Made by a program: the position numbers and the translations under genes. Under the pieces are notes generated by a model. The model saw nothing but the letters and a program-made list of their open reading frames with translations. It had not been told where the DNA came from and did not search any database. A DNA stretch of 64,000 bases, taken from Panulirus ornatus (Eukaryota; Arthropoda; Malacostraca; Decapoda; Palinuridae). Of this stretch, positions 47,085 through 62,224 are shown one piece after another (positions within the stretch are counted from its first letter, which is position 1; each line of letters opens with the position of its first letter). The stretch is from the NCBI RefSeq assembly GCF_036320965.1, contig NC_092287.1, positions 4,182,297 through 4,246,296 of the forward strand, written 5' to 3'.

Positions 47085-47568
47085 TAGTGAATGTTAAGGT
47101 TGTGTAGCCACAGACAGACCATCTGTCGAAGGGAAAGTGTTGGAAAATAATATTTGTTTCGCATTCCTGAACTGAGAAAATTTGAGTAAAAGTGCCAAAA
47201 CAATGAGAATTTCCTCACAGGCATAAAAATTCATTTACGAACAATTTCAATTCAGCTACCGATTGTCGGGTAACCAGTTGAAAGTTTTGATTTAAAAAAA
47301 AGAGACTAAAAACTAAAAAAAAAGACAACAAAAAAAAAATCAATGAATTTCTTGTAAGAGAAGATTTACACTGTCATTTCTCACTCTGCTGAACTTACTG
47401 GAACAGTGTGACAAGTTATGTCTCTCAAAGACCTGTTCACTGCACGGGTAGAGAACACAAGGGCTCGCTCCACCTCTGTTGGCTCTGGACCACTTGACAC
47501 CACAAGGAGCCTTGCCGTAACCCTGTCTCTGAGCTACAACTACAACCCCCCGGGTCTGCTGCTCACTA

Positions 47569-48240
47569 CAGGACACTACACCTACGACAGGAGCCGAGGT
47601 ACCTTCTACTGAGGACACTACACCTACGACAGGAGCCGAGGTACCTTCTACTGAGGACACTACACCTACTACAGGAGTCGAGATACCTTCTACTGAGGAC
47701 ACTACACCTACGACAAGAGCCGAGGTACCTTCTACTGAGGACACTACACCAACGACAGGAGTCGAGGTACCTTCTACTGAGGACACTACACCTACGACAG
47801 GACCCGAGATACCTTCTGCTGAGGACACTACACCTACGACAGGAGCCGAGATACCTTCTACTGAGGACACTACACCTACTACAGGAGCCGAGGTACCTTC
47901 TACTGAGGACACTACACCTACTACAGGAGTCGAGATACCTTCTACTGAGGACACTACACCTACGACAGGAGCCGAGGTACCTTCTACTGAGGACACTACA
48001 CCTACGACAGGAGCCGAGGTACCTTCTACTGAGGACACTACACCTACGACAGGAGCCGAGGTACCTTCTACTGAGGACACTACACCTACTACAGGAGTCG
48101 AGATACCTTCTACTGAGGACACTACACCTACGACAGGAGCCGAGGTACCTTCTACTGAGGACACTACACCTACGACAGGAGCCGAGATACCTTCTACTGA
48201 GGACACTACACCTACTACAGGAGCCGAGGTACCTTCTACA
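47569..48240. repeat. minisatellite, 42-bp unit, coding-compatible
   Basis: 16 copies of 42 bp. The plus strand can be read as EDTTPTTGAEVPST per unit (Thr/Pro/Ser-rich, mucin-like), open from before 47569 to TAA at 48271 but with no ATG; cactacag at the left edge resembles a splice acceptor. The minus strand reads VEGTSAPVVGVVSS per unit in a 307-codon ORF with ATG (48263). A repeat this long that stays in frame could be a protein repeat, but neither flank has a recognised domain, so I call it a minisatellite. Confidence 0.85.
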
Positions 48241-48474
48241 GAACACAGGACATTACCACACAAGCTAGCGTAACCGTATCACAGTTTCTGAGTACAAAAC
48301 ACATGTTATTCTGTTGTGTAAATGTTATTGTTCTCACTACATGAGTCTCATGTGTTCTCTTTTATCTACTGCCGTCGCTACAGGAGCTTTGAGTGCTGTC
48401 TGTGCTGTCTTTGGTTGTCGCTACAGGAGTCTACAGTGTTCTCAGTTCTTAAACTACTTGGGTCAACAACACTC

Positions 48475-48775
48475 GCTGTTCTTGCTGCTGGAGGTCTACA
48501 CTGTTCTCTGTTCTTGCGGCTGGAGGTCTACAATGTTCTCTGTTCTTGCCGCTGGAGGTCTACACTGTTCTCTGTTCTTGCGGCTGGAGGTCTACAATGT
48601 TCTCTGTTCTTGCCGCTGGAGGTCTACACTGTTCTCTGTTCTTGCTGCTGGAGGTCTACAATGTTCTCTGTTCTTGCCGCTGGAGGTCTACACTGTTCTC
48701 TGTTCTTGCTGCTGGAGGTCTACACTGTTCTCTGTTCTTGCTGCTGGGGGTCAACATTGTTCTCTTTTCTTGCTA
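48475..48775. repeat. minisatellite, 32-bp unit
   Basis: About nine copies of ctctgttcttgccgctggag-gtctacactgtt with alternating gcgg/gccg/gctg and cact/caat variants. Confidence 0.92.
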
Positions 48776-49223
48776 CTGTGTTTTCATACGACATTCTGTC
48801 TATCTACCAACACTTACGAGCCGCCACAAAATTCGTCATTTTCTTCAAAAAAAAAAGTAATGTTTGGTCATATTACTTTGAAACTTGTGTTTATGTCTGG
48901 GGATTCAAATATCAGGGAAGGATTTACCAAGCTGCGGATTAACGCCGTGGAGGGAGTTGATTAATATGGGATTACTAACATAGGAACTTACACAGTGGTT
49001 CCTACCACGGCTAAATCCACCTCAAGTAATGGCTGAGGGAACATTGCTACTACGACTATGAATCAATTGCTTCAAATGTAATCATAGAACAGGCAATCTT
49101 ATCTTCGATTACATTAACCATAAAAAAAAATAATCGTACTGTCCACTACCCATTCTGATTGGAAGACTGGAAAGTGAATGACATCATGAAAGTGAATTAT
49201 TTTTTTTGGGATGACGGGAGTAT
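48776..49223. other. no recognised feature
   Basis: Unique AT-rich sequence between a minisatellite and a (GT)n tract. Confidence 0.5.
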
Positions 49224-49227
49224 CGTG

Positions 49228-49303
<76 letters not shown>
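49224..49303. repeat. (GT)n microsatellite
   Basis: About 40 units with one slip (ggtg). Confidence 0.95.
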
Positions 49304-49304
<1 letters not shown>

Positions 49305-49576
49305 GGGTGCGTTCCCCGGTCTGGTCATGAGAGGAAGTATAAGCTGGCCATGACTCGCGGAAGATGAGACCAGGCAGAACTTTCCCTGGGTGGCGGCCCG
49401 AGACCCTTTCACTCTCGCGTTTTGGCTTCGGATAAAAATTCGACCGAATTAAAAGAAGAAAAAAATACATATAAATATATATATATATATACATATAAAT
49501 CTGACCGACTCGCAGATTGTAGTGATGTCGGCCCCGCTGGGGTTTTAAAACTCACTGCCGATGAGGTTGACGCGTG

Positions 49577-49579
<3 letters not shown>

Positions 49580-49647
<68 letters not shown>
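49580..49647. repeat. (TA)n microsatellite
   Basis: About 34 units. Confidence 0.95.
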
Positions 49648-49651
<4 letters not shown>

Positions 49652-49700
49652 AAAACGACGTCTAACGAAGAGATAGAGAAACCTCAATGTGCGCTAGGCT

Positions 49701-49830
49701 GGTTAACGACACGCGTTGTGAAAAACATAAAATGGTTAACGACACGCGTTCTGAAAAAAAAAGGTTAACGACACGCGTTTTGAAAAAAAAAAAAAGGTTA
49801 ACGACACGCGTTTTGAAGAAAAAAAAAATG
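49701..49830. repeat. short tandem repeat, about 30-bp unit
   Basis: Four copies of ggttaacgacacgcgttttg followed by an A-run of growing length. Confidence 0.85.
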
Positions 49831-50327
49831 TTTTCGAAAACGTTAATGAAACGTTAGTTGTCGAGGTGACGTTTAAGTCATCATGTTCGACACGTCTACG
49901 TGAACCATGTTGAAGGTAACGTGGCGACAGTGAAGGCTGCGCAGGTCTCTCAAAGTCTTCCAGACCCCAGGGTTTCAGGAGGGTCGGGTCTATAGGGTCG
50001 GGCCAATTCACACCCACCCTTCCCCCGGGTTTCAACACATGAGGTCAAGGGTCGCACCCACCTGCCTCAGGGTTTGACTTGACCCTACTGACCCCGACAG
50101 GGTCAGAGGTCATCCAAGAACCAACATGCGTAAATAAGAATTACGACAAACGCACAATAACTGCATTATCTATGTTCCTGGTAGAAAATATGCGTAATCA
50201 ATTCCACTTTTGTTTCTTCGTCAAATTCGAGAAAAGTTGGTGAAGACGAGACAAAGGTTTAGGAAATAAATATTGATGGTTTTAGTTCCTGTTTAAACTC
50301 GTGTGGAGGACATGGGTATGATCATTA

Positions 50328-50969
<642 letters not shown>

Positions 50970-50999
50970 TCATATGCCACATACGTTACCTCCACATTG

Positions 51000-51415
51000 T
51001 ACACACACTCATTTGTTAACACAATACACAGGGACAATACATGGAGAGAATGTGAAGTTAACTGGCGTCTATCATGACTATTTCTCTGATGTGTCTGAGA
51101 TTTTTCTAATATCATTCGAAATAAGTAGAATGCAGTTATGGCACCCCCAGGGGAATGTAGCCATACCCCTACAAGAGGCGACTCTGGGGGGGATACGGTT
51201 GCAGTTATACACCCCCAGAAGAATGTAGTTACACCCCCAGAAGAGGGACTTTAAGGGGGGGATGCTCTACGATAGCTCCTCTTTCGTGGTAAGGAACCTT
51301 TGCTCTGGTGGCGTTTCTAAGGATCAGTACCGCGTGGTTCTTAATGAACTCGTCGTCCCAACAGCTATGTTATCAATTCAATCTCAGTCCAGGACCTTTT
51401 CGCCCGCTTGGTTAG

Positions 51416-51452
<37 letters not shown>

Positions 51453-52450
51453 GCGCGGCGCCACACTGCACCAGGAATATTCTGGTCAAGTCAAATCAAG
51501 CCTAGTCGAACCCGTTCTCAAGACGTTCGCTGGATGTCAACATATCTTCCAGGACCACCGCCCACACTTTCTCTCCCCACACACAGAAACAAATGAGTCT
51601 TAATTCCCCGGCATTTATGACCTCGGCCGTGGTAATGACTTATAATAAGCGGAAGCAAAAGAAGAGAGAGAGAGAGAGAAAAAAAAATAACTTTCTACTT
51701 TCCCCTCGTTACTGCAGGCCAGATAAAAAAAAAAAAACCAGAGCATAAAAAAAATTCTTCACCAAAAAACTTTTGATGTCATCTCGATATCCAGGTATGA
51801 ATTTTCATTCCACGTTCTTGGCAATAAAGAGGAAATTTCACAATTGAATTACTGTCGGATGGCCCGTCGGAGCATGGCTGACGTATTGCCAATGTTCCAG
51901 AGTATGAGAGTGCCATGCGTCAATTCTTCGTCCCTCAGCAGCTGATAGAAAGGTAGGATACGGTGATATCAAAATGATTATCATTACATCAAAGACAAAA
52001 ATGGCCACGTGCACTGTACGTTACTATCTACCACGGGTCATGTCGCTCACACCCTTAGCCCAGTGTCCGAGGCGGAGGGCGCGTAACACAAACCCAGCTG
52101 ACTGACGGCCCATCCCAGAAGCGCTTTGTTTACTCACATCAGCTGATGCACGCCTGTGGGGCACCGCGACTAGCGAGCGTACTGGCGTGCACCGAAGGAC
52201 TGGGGAAGAGTTCGTCTCTGCAGAGGACGTTCATACCAATTATCTCCGCACCACAGTACTGCAGAGAGGTATTCCGAGACTCATTCGACATGGAATCCTT
52301 CATTCTTTTCTTATGTCATGACATTTCGCGTGATAGTTTCACTGAGAAAACGAGAAGCACAAACCACTTTCCTGCAGGTGACTTGTACGCCAACATGAAT
52401 AACTTACCCCCGGAAAAAATTTTTTGCAAAAAATCACTCATGAACTGGTC
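51000..52450. other. no recognised gene
   Basis: It contains a small repeat of cacccccagaagaatgtagt-like phrases (51140-51245), a (GT)n tract (51418-51449) and a short (AG)n (51664-51680). ORFs lack domains. Confidence 0.45.
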
Positions 52451-52453
52451 TCT

Positions 52454-52455
<2 letters not shown>

Positions 52456-52521
<66 letters not shown>
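52456..52521. repeat. (TC)n microsatellite
   Basis: About 33 units. Confidence 0.95.
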
Positions 52522-52523
<2 letters not shown>

Positions 52524-53154
52524 CGGTGAGCGCTACCCCGCCCCTGCCCCCCACGAGGGTGGCTTGTCGTAGGCTGCCAATCCCTCACTCTCAGACTGGG
52601 CAAGTGATAGCAGCGCCAGGCCGGTCGGCGAACCACTCCCTCGCCTCACACTCAGGCAAAGTACAGTGGCCTGCCTGCTTTCTGATCTGCGGAATGAACA
52701 TGAACACCCACAACCATCTCGGAAGTCTGGTGTATCTTGGAGGTGTAGAGGAACGTAGTGCGGCTTAGAAGTAGGCGATATCTACAATCACTCTCGACCT
52801 ACACCATCTAAGACAACTGAGACTGACATCTCGACCTTCTACGCAGTACGTACAGACCACAATGTTAGGAAGCCTCTCATCCAAGCCATGAAACACACAC
52901 ACACCTTACCCAACGGGATCAAAGCTGAGGGAACCAAGTGATCAGAACATCTGATCACTGGCGTTTGAATTTTGTTTCATTTTTCAAACAATACACCGAA
53001 AGGTCTGATAGCAGAAGACCTGATGGTCTGTGATGAGATTATCTGCTGAAGATCAGCAATGGTGTCCTACTCTATTTCACAACAGTTTACCGTTTCTCGC
53101 AGAGCGAAGTAGCTCCGAGAACAGAGATGGAACAGCCTTAATTGCTCGTATCCA

Positions 53155-53935
53155 CTCAAGCTGTCATGTACAATGCACCGTAGCCAGAGCCCTCTATCCG
53201 CAGCTAAGCCTTACAGACCTTCACATGGTTTTCTCTGACCGCTTCAAATGCCCTGGTTCAGCCTCTTTCACTCAGTCCTTTCAATCTTCCTCTCAGTCTT
53301 CCCCTCGTTTCCTCCACTTCTCATAAGTATATTCTTTTCGCCAATCTCTCCTCACTCATCCTCTCCGTATGTCCAAACCATTTCAAGCACACCCTGTTCG
53401 GCTCTCTGAATCACACTCAGGTTACTAACACACCTACCTCTCATACTGTCATTCCCACACTACACTCTAATACTTCACTTCCAACACATCGACCATCTTC
53501 CATTCTTTAGTATTTAGGGATTAAGAATCCACACGTCACCCCTGGGTATACCATACCATCAAACCTATCCACCTTTTCCCCACACAGACGGTGACCTCTT
53601 TTTTTTCCACGCACTCTACAGTGCACTCAGGACCTTTGTCCCCTCACCCACCCTGCTGTTTCCTTCAGCCCCTTCAGTTCTAGCTGCTGCCAGATCATCC
53701 AGGTAAATAAACCACTCTACTGCCTCCTGGTTCTTCCAGTCTAAGCTCACACTCATACCAACCAGTCTCTTCCCCTGCTGAACCTCATCCCGTTGTTCTT
53801 ATTCAGAGCAAATTACCTCTGAGCCTCCTTTTTTCACACAGTTCCTCAAACTCGGACACAAACTTCTGCAGTTTCTCACCCGTCTCCCCCTAGGACAGTG
53901 TCATCTGCAAACAGCAACTGGCTCACCTTTCGGCA
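53155..53935 (-). pseudogene. old LINE fragment (RT to 3'UTR)
   Basis: The reverse complement follows the LINE from ADDTVLGGDG / GEKLQKFVSEF equivalents (right end) to the C-terminus and 3'UTR (left end, with catgtacaatgcaccg and cacatggttttctctgaccg). Many frameshifts; one of the oldest copies here. Confidence 0.7.
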
Positions 53936-54326
53936 ATGAGTCAATTTTATCTGAAAAGTTGAAAAAAAAGGGCAAAAAAGGTTTAGGAAGTGAAGACGTC
54001 TCAACAGAAAGTATAAGATGAAGGTCTTCGCAAGTGAAACTCAAGATTCTGATATAAGACATCGAAGAAAACTGGACCAGCAGTGTAAAAGCAAAATCTT
54101 AAACGATTCCGAGAAATTCAAATTCAATTATGTCAGCTGCAGTACACGGACAGACGGCTCAGGCGAACGAATCAGATACGAAAATCAAACTCAACTTCAA
54201 GAAGTTCTTGTGAGAGAGGTTCTCTCCCACACGTACACAGTGACCCGCGCCTGAATGCTGCCCCTCCACGTTGCAGGGGTCAAGGTTGATCCACGAGGTC
54301 AAGGCATCTTCGAGGTGAGGGGGGTA

Positions 54327-54436
54327 TTAACGGTACGTGTACCTGCCACGACCTTAACGGTACGTGTACCTGCCACGGCCTTAACGGTACGTGTACCTGC
54401 CACGGCCTTAACGGTACGTGTACCTGCTACGGCCAT
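54327..54436. repeat. minisatellite, 27-bp unit
   Basis: Four copies of ttaacggtacgtgtacctgc-cacggcc. Confidence 0.92.
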
Positions 54437-54513
54437 AGATCGCAATGATAACAGACCAAATATGTCTTTAAAAATGTTGATTATCATAGTTATCCAACGA
54501 GCGGCAGTAGATT

Positions 54514-54725
54514 CCCTGGGGATACGAGACAAAGAATGCTTCCCACGTACACACCTCCTTGGTGTTTGATGTCGCAGAAGGCCATTAAGAGCAGCGGGAG
54601 CAGTGGCCGGAGATCCTCCCCTCCTCTATTATGATTTTTCACAGCAGGAACAGAAGGGGCCAAGTTTCCTCGAAGACTCCGCCGTGACGCGATTTCGCCA
54701 TGGCGGGAAAGGCGAAAATATTATC
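54514..54725 (+). mobile_element. SINE-like element, copy 8 (old)
   Basis: ccctggggatacgagacaaa, cttcccacgta, gtcgcagaaggccattaaga, ggagatcctcccctcctc, caggaacagaaggggccaag and ggcgggaaaggcgaaaat appear in the right order with many changes. Confidence 0.72.
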
Positions 54726-55006
54726 ATGTAGCCCTGATGTGGGCCCTAAGGCTTCGGGGATACGCTCCACGAGGGAGCAGGGTAAGGTGCAGTCCCTTGG
54801 GGGGACAAGTGGGTCTAGGCGACTCTTTTTCCGTGCTGACGATGACACAACCTCCTCGGAGGCAAGTCTTCACTCGCGGTGTTGTCACCTGCAGGTGGAC
54901 TGTGCACGCAGACAACGTACATAAATTTAAGTTGCACGACAGAAAATGTTCAAGAGATGGGGCCCCACGAACGTAAAGCTCCCCTTTCGTATAGTAAAAA
55001 CAGGTA

Positions 55007-55120
<114 letters not shown>

Positions 55121-55307
55121 ATTTGATAAACAAGTAACCTTGTTTACCAAATGGCGTCCTAGCTTCGTCTCTTCGTTGTAAATCAACTGACTGTTATATT
55201 TCTCTCTTGTGTCTATTACACGAAAGTGCACTTGGGAACTTATCGTGTTTCATTTTCCCCCTGGACTCATAGGAATATACTTGATCACGCGCAAAATTGT
55301 GATTCTT

Positions 55308-55311
<4 letters not shown>

Positions 55312-55405
<94 letters not shown>

Positions 55406-55406
55406 T
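55312..55406. repeat. (TA)n microsatellite
   Basis: About 46 units, directly left of an old LINE fragment. Confidence 0.95.
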
Positions 55407-55704
55407 GTATGGAAAGTTGACTGTGTAAGGAAGAACACTGTTAAGAGGTTCGGTGGTGAGCGTAGGGCAACTGAAAGAGCAGAAGAGGGTGTACTGAAAT
55501 GGTTTGTACAATATGGAAAGGATAAGAGAAGAAGACTGACCATAACTGACTGATAGGATGTACGTGTCAGACCAGAAGGGAGCAAGGGCCATGGGAGCCC
55601 GAGGAGAGGTGGAAAGATGGAGTGAAAGAAGCTTTGAGGTATCGGGGCCTGAACATGCAGGAGGGTGAGAGGCGTACATGGAAGCAAGCGAAGTAGAGCG
55701 ATGT

Positions 55705-55707
<3 letters not shown>
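55407..55707 (+). pseudogene. old LINE 3' fragment flanked by (TA)n
   Basis: gaaagagcagaagagggtgt, ctgaaatggtt, gaccataac...gtgtcagacc and cggggcctgaacatgcagga follow the LINE C-terminus to gtggtata, where a (TA)n tract cuts it. Confidence 0.72.

Positions 55708-55747
<40 letters not shown>
55708..55747. repeat. (TA)n microsatellite
   Basis: About 20 units between the LINE fragment and SINE copy 9. Confidence 0.95.
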
Positions 55748-55749
<2 letters not shown>

Positions 55750-55970
55750 GGATAGGGGATTAAGAATACTTCCCACGTATTCCCTGCGTGTCGTAGAAGG
55801 CGACTAAAAGGGGAGGGAGTGGGGGGCTGGAAATCCTCCCCTCTCGTTTTTTTTTAATTTTCCAAAAGAAGGAACAGAGGGGGCCAGGTGAGGATATTCC
55901 GAAAAAGGCCCAGTCCTCTGTTCTTAACGCTACCTCGCTAATGCGGGAAATGGCGAATAGTTTGAAAAAA

Positions 55971-55988
<18 letters not shown>
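55748..55988 (+). mobile_element. SINE-like element, copy 9, inside (TA)n
   Basis: Complete form, from ggggataggggattaagaat to gctacctcgctaatgcggga, aatggcgaatagt and a long A-run. (TA)n on both sides. Confidence 0.87.

Positions 55989-56058
<70 letters not shown>
55989..56058. repeat. (TA)n microsatellite
   Basis: About 35 units following the A-tail of SINE copy 9. Confidence 0.95.
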
Positions 56059-56061
<3 letters not shown>

Positions 56062-56282
56062 GCAGAAGTAGAGATAATAGCAGTAAGATAATAGGTCATA
56101 TTATTCGTCGTATTACCATCCAGTGCACTTCCGTCAAGAACTAAAGAAATGGCAAACATATAAAGGGTAAAAGACGCTCACTGACAACTACTTCCTGAAT
56201 GCCTGTCTCCGTTCAGTTACTTCAGGAGGCAATAACTCGTTTAGCAGTTATTTTAGCAGCATGTAAAGGTTACTGGCTCTCT

Positions 56283-56725
56283 ACCTTCAAGCAGACCTGA
56301 CGCTGCCTCACTACATACAACCCTGAGCTGCCCTTACGGGAGCCTTACTTGACCAGACCTGACGCTGTCTCACAACATACAACCCTGGGCCCTTGAGGGA
56401 GCCCTTCTTGACGCCATCCCACAACACAAGTCTGAGCCCTTGGGGAAGCTCTCCCTGAGCAGACCTGATTGTGTCTCGTTACATACACCTCTAAAGCCCT
56501 TAAGGGAGCCTTACCTGACCAGACCTGACGCTATCTCACAACATACAACCCTGAACCACAAAGGAAGTCCTACCTGACGCTGTCTCACAACATACAACCC
56601 TGATCCCATAAGGGAACCATTATCTGACCGTGTCTCACAACATACAACCCTGATCCCATAAGGGAACCATTATCTGACCGTGTCTCACAACATACAACCC
56701 TGAGTCTTTAAGGCAGCCCTAACCT
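56283..56725. repeat. irregular tandem repeat, about 50-60-bp unit
   Basis: About seven copies built on gacctgacgctgtctcacaa, catacaaccctga and cccttaagggagccttacc, with unequal lengths. Two adjacent units at 56583-56700 are nearly identical. Confidence 0.8.
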
Positions 56726-57233
56726 GAGCAGAGGAAGGCAGTAAACTGTTGTTCACACGTGTCTGGCTACGTAGAAGGTAAACTACCAGTCTTTAAGCTA
56801 CTTCCTTGATCACATGGACACAGCTTCTTGGCCTGGCTAGCTACGTCTTAGCATGACCTGAGCCAGTGTATCCCAGCGGCCGGGCGTCCACGAGATGTCC
56901 CCACCAGCCTCCGCAGTCAAGTTTTTGCCGCCGGCCTGGAAGGCGCGCGGGCCGAGGCCAAATTCCCTTCACGTAAGGTGTAATAGACACATCTTCCAGG
57001 ATCTGGTTATAACAGTGGCTTCTTTAACCACCTGCCCTTCCAGTAGCCACCTCAAGAGTCAGGGCGCGCGCGCAGGCCAACGCATGGACTTGCGCGGCAC
57101 CGAACACCTCGAGGAACTGATGGTATGGACAAGCAAGAGTGAAGGCCGCTGTGGGGAGAGGGTCTCATGTGCGTCAGGCGAGTACTGTCCTCTTTTGGGA
57201 GTTCGGAAAGATCGAGACCGAGACCATAACTCG

Positions 57234-59175
<1,942 letters not shown>

Positions 59176-59206
<31 letters not shown>
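59176..59206. repeat. poly-C tract
   Basis: Run of 31 C residues, the longest C-run in the window; its length may be uncertain in the assembly. Confidence 0.9.
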
Positions 59207-59419
59207 AGCGATTGGAAAGGTAAGTGTCGTTAAAAGTTATCTGATAACTGGTTAATGGAGGACTCCCCTCCCTCGCTGACACCAGCCAATTCAGTCGAAA
59301 TTAGTCGGGAGGTGAGGAGCGCGGGTGACATTATGCACGTTAAGGCTTTCTCCTGGCGTTAGCAAGTGGGGAAAGGCAGTCACACTCGCAGTTCACGAGC
59401 GACTGGTTGACCTGGCAGG

Positions 59420-59600
59420 TGAGGGATGGTGTGGGAGCAGCCAGGCAAGTGGGAAGGATGGTGTGGGAGCAGCCAGGCAGGAGGGAAGGATGGTGTGGGA
59501 GCAGCCAGGCAGGTGGGAAGGATGGTGTGGGAGCAGCCAGGCACTCGGACAGGACGCTGTGGCAGGTGAGGGATGGTGTGGGAGCAGCTAGCCGAGAGGC
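59420..59600. repeat. minisatellite, 32-bp unit
   Basis: About five copies of gatggtgtgggagcagccag-gcaggtgggaag, diverging to the right. Confidence 0.9.
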
Positions 59601-59957
59601 AGGGAAGGTGTGGGTGAAGCCAGGCAGCACGTGAGAGGGATGCTGCGCCAGATGATGCCCCACACACACACACACACAAGGCTGTGACACAGTCATGCCA
59701 GTCATACGGGTATCCACAGTTACATGAACCTCCACACAAAATATCACGCCTCGGGTCTTACATTATGTTGCCTCCCGCATCTTGATCTCCTTGATGCAGT
59801 CCCCAGGGGGAGCCGCGCCCGTGGCCTTGTGCAGACCGAGGCATAACAAAGGGTTCGGTAGCCAACCCACTAAAGGGGTTCACTCTCTACCCCACAAGAG
59901 GTTAGGTTCAACAGCAGCCTCACCAGACAGTTCAGTCGTTAAGCTGTTAGATAGTCA

Positions 59958-60490
59958 GTAGGTACCCCAGCAGGGGTTCAGTACCCATCCTAGCGGGGGT
60001 TCAGTACCCACCCCAGCGGAGGTTCAGTACCCACCCCAGCAGGGGTTCAGTACCCACCCTGGCGGGGGTTCAGTACCCACCCCAGCAGGGGTTCAGTACT
60101 CACCCCAGCGGAGGTTCAGTACCCACCCCAGCAGGGGTTCAGTACCCACCCTGGCGGGGGTTCAATACCCACCCCAGCAGCGGTTCAGTACCCACCCCAG
60201 CAGCGGTTCAGTACCCACCCCAGCAGGGGTTCAGTACCCACCCCAGCAGGGATTCAGTACCCACCCCAGCAGGGGTTCAGTACCCACCCTGGCGGGGTTT
60301 CAGTACCCACCCCAGCAGGGGTTCAGTACCCACCCCAGCAGGGATTCAGTACCCACCCCAGCAGGGGTTCAGTACCCACCCCAGCAGGGGTTCAGTACCG
60401 ACCCCAGCAGGGATTCAGTACCCACCCCAGCAGGGGTTCAGTACCGACCCTAGCGGGGATTCAGTACCCACCCCAGATGTGGTTCAGTAG
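59958..60490. repeat. minisatellite, 24-bp unit
   Basis: About 22 copies of ggttcagtacccaccccagc-aggg with variants (ctggcggg, cagcggag). Different sequence from the 24-bp array at 50.3 kb. Confidence 0.93.
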
Positions 60491-60756
60491 GTAACCCACC
60501 GACCTTGGGTGGGTGGGTGGTTCACTTGCTTCCCTCAAGGGACCTCACCAGTATCGCTAGCTGGACACCGGGGGGCAGACCCAGCTCCATGTCCTCCACC
60601 TTGTCCTGCGTGTTCCCCGCTCAAGCACCGCCAGATATGGACACAAGACTCTCCCATCTGTATGTCCTCAGCCATCAAGACAACTTGAGCATTTTGCGTA
60701 ACTAAAAAAAAAAAAAGACTTGGGTACGACCCTTGGGTATGGTCAGGCCTTCATAC

Positions 60757-61202
60757 CTAAGGGTCGTAACGTCGTGTTGAAGGGTCGTAACGTCGAGTTC
60801 AAAGGGTGTACCGTGGTGTTCAAGGGTCGCACCGTCGCGCTCAAGGGTCGTACCGTCGTGTTCAAGGGTCGTAGCGTAGTGTTCAGGGGCTGTACCGTCG
60901 TGTTCAAGGGTCGTACCGTCGTGTTCAAGGGTCGTAGCGTAGTGCTTAAGGGCTGCACCGTCGTGTTCAAGGGTCGTACCGTCGTGTTCAAGGGTCGTAG
61001 CGTAGTGCTTAAGGGCTGCACCGTCGTGTTCAAGGGTCGTACCGTCGTGTTCAAGGGTCGTAGCGTAGTGCTTAAGGGCTGTACCGTCGTGTTCAAGGGT
61101 CGTACCGTCGTGTTCAAGGGTCGTAGCGTAGTGCTTAAGGGCTGCACCGTCGTGTTCAAGGGTCGCACCGTCGCGCTCAAGGGTCGTACCGTCGTGCTCA
61201 AG
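60757..61202. repeat. minisatellite, 21-bp unit in 63-bp higher-order repeats
   Basis: About 21 copies of gtcgtaccgtcgtgttcaag-g. In the middle, three variant units (ending gtgttcaag, gtgttcaag, gtgcttaag) recur as a 63-bp block four times. The unit is a multiple of 3, so both strands have long ORFs (plus KGRTVVF, minus LEHDGTT or RPLNTTV); no flanking domain supports a gene. Confidence 0.93.
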
Positions 61203-61559
61203 AAGCTGATGAACGACAATTTCCATCTGGCAGCCAACTCATCTTCAACAGGTCTCGACCAAACGCTGACAATCGCAAGCGTCCAAAAATACTTACACTT
61301 ATGGAAAGCGAATCTGTACTCTGACCTTTGACCTGTGGAGATACGACGTCCGAGGGCGTCCTGGAGAATGGGAAGGTGGGGGAGAGGGAAGAAGGGGGAG
61401 AGGAGAACGAGTGTAGGTGTTGGGTGAATGGGGAGGAGGAGGAGGGAGGTTATGGGTTCCATGATTATTTCTACTCCTCCTACTGACCACTAAGGGCAGA
61501 GGGCGACACAAGAGTATAATCAACTTGGGGCAGAAGGTTGGGTATGGTGAATGGGGCGG

Positions 61560-62035
61560 GGTGTGGTGTGGTAGGCTGGCCAGGCTGGGGTGGGATGGGG
61601 TATGGTGTGGTAGGCTGGCCAGGCTGGGGTGTGGTGGGGTGTGGTAGGCCGTCCAGGCTGAGGTGGGGTGTGGTGTGGTAGGCCGTCTAGGCTGAGGTAG
61701 GGTGTGGTGTGGTAGGCCGTCCAGGCTGGGGTGGGGTGTGGTAGGCCGTCCAGGCTGGGGTGTGGCCGGGGTGTGGTGTGGTAGGCCGTCTAGGCTGAGG
61801 TGGGGTGTGGTGTGGTAGGCCGTCCAGGCTGGGGTGGGGTATGGTGTGGTAGGCCGTCCAGGCTGGGGTGGGGTGTGGTGTGGTAGGCCGTCCAGGCTGG
61901 GGTGGGGTGTGGTGTGGTAGGCCGTCCAGGCTGGGGTGTGGCCGGGGTGGGGTGTGGTAGGCCGTCCAGGCTGGGGTGGGGTGTGGTGTGGTGTGGTAGG
62001 CCGTCCAGGCTGGGGTGTGGCCGGGGTGGGGTGTG
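61560..62035. repeat. G-rich minisatellite, about 28-40-bp variable unit
   Basis: About 15 copies of ggtaggccgtccaggctggg-gtggggtgtggtgt with length variants. The plus strand is strongly G-rich with closely spaced GGGG runs. Confidence 0.9.
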
Positions 62036-62224
62036 GGGCAGGACTGGGTGTCCAGAAGAGACAGGTCAACACACGGCAGGAGAAACTATTAACTTGCACT
62101 GTGTGTCTTTTTTATTTCCATGGAAAAGTTTCTTGCAAAATATTTCTCAGATTTCTACAATAAGAGAGAGTTGTTATCTGGTGGGAACCGCCACTGCTCT
62201 TAGTTAGTCTCTGCTTCTGATTGA

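Noticed and set aside
60702..61462. ORFs of 174-239 codons on both strands
   Set aside because: 21-bp tandem repeat with open frames; no conserved domain.
61299..62099. 266-codon Pro/Thr/His-rich ORF, minus strand
   Set aside because: Product of the G-rich minisatellite; composition is entirely that of the repeat.
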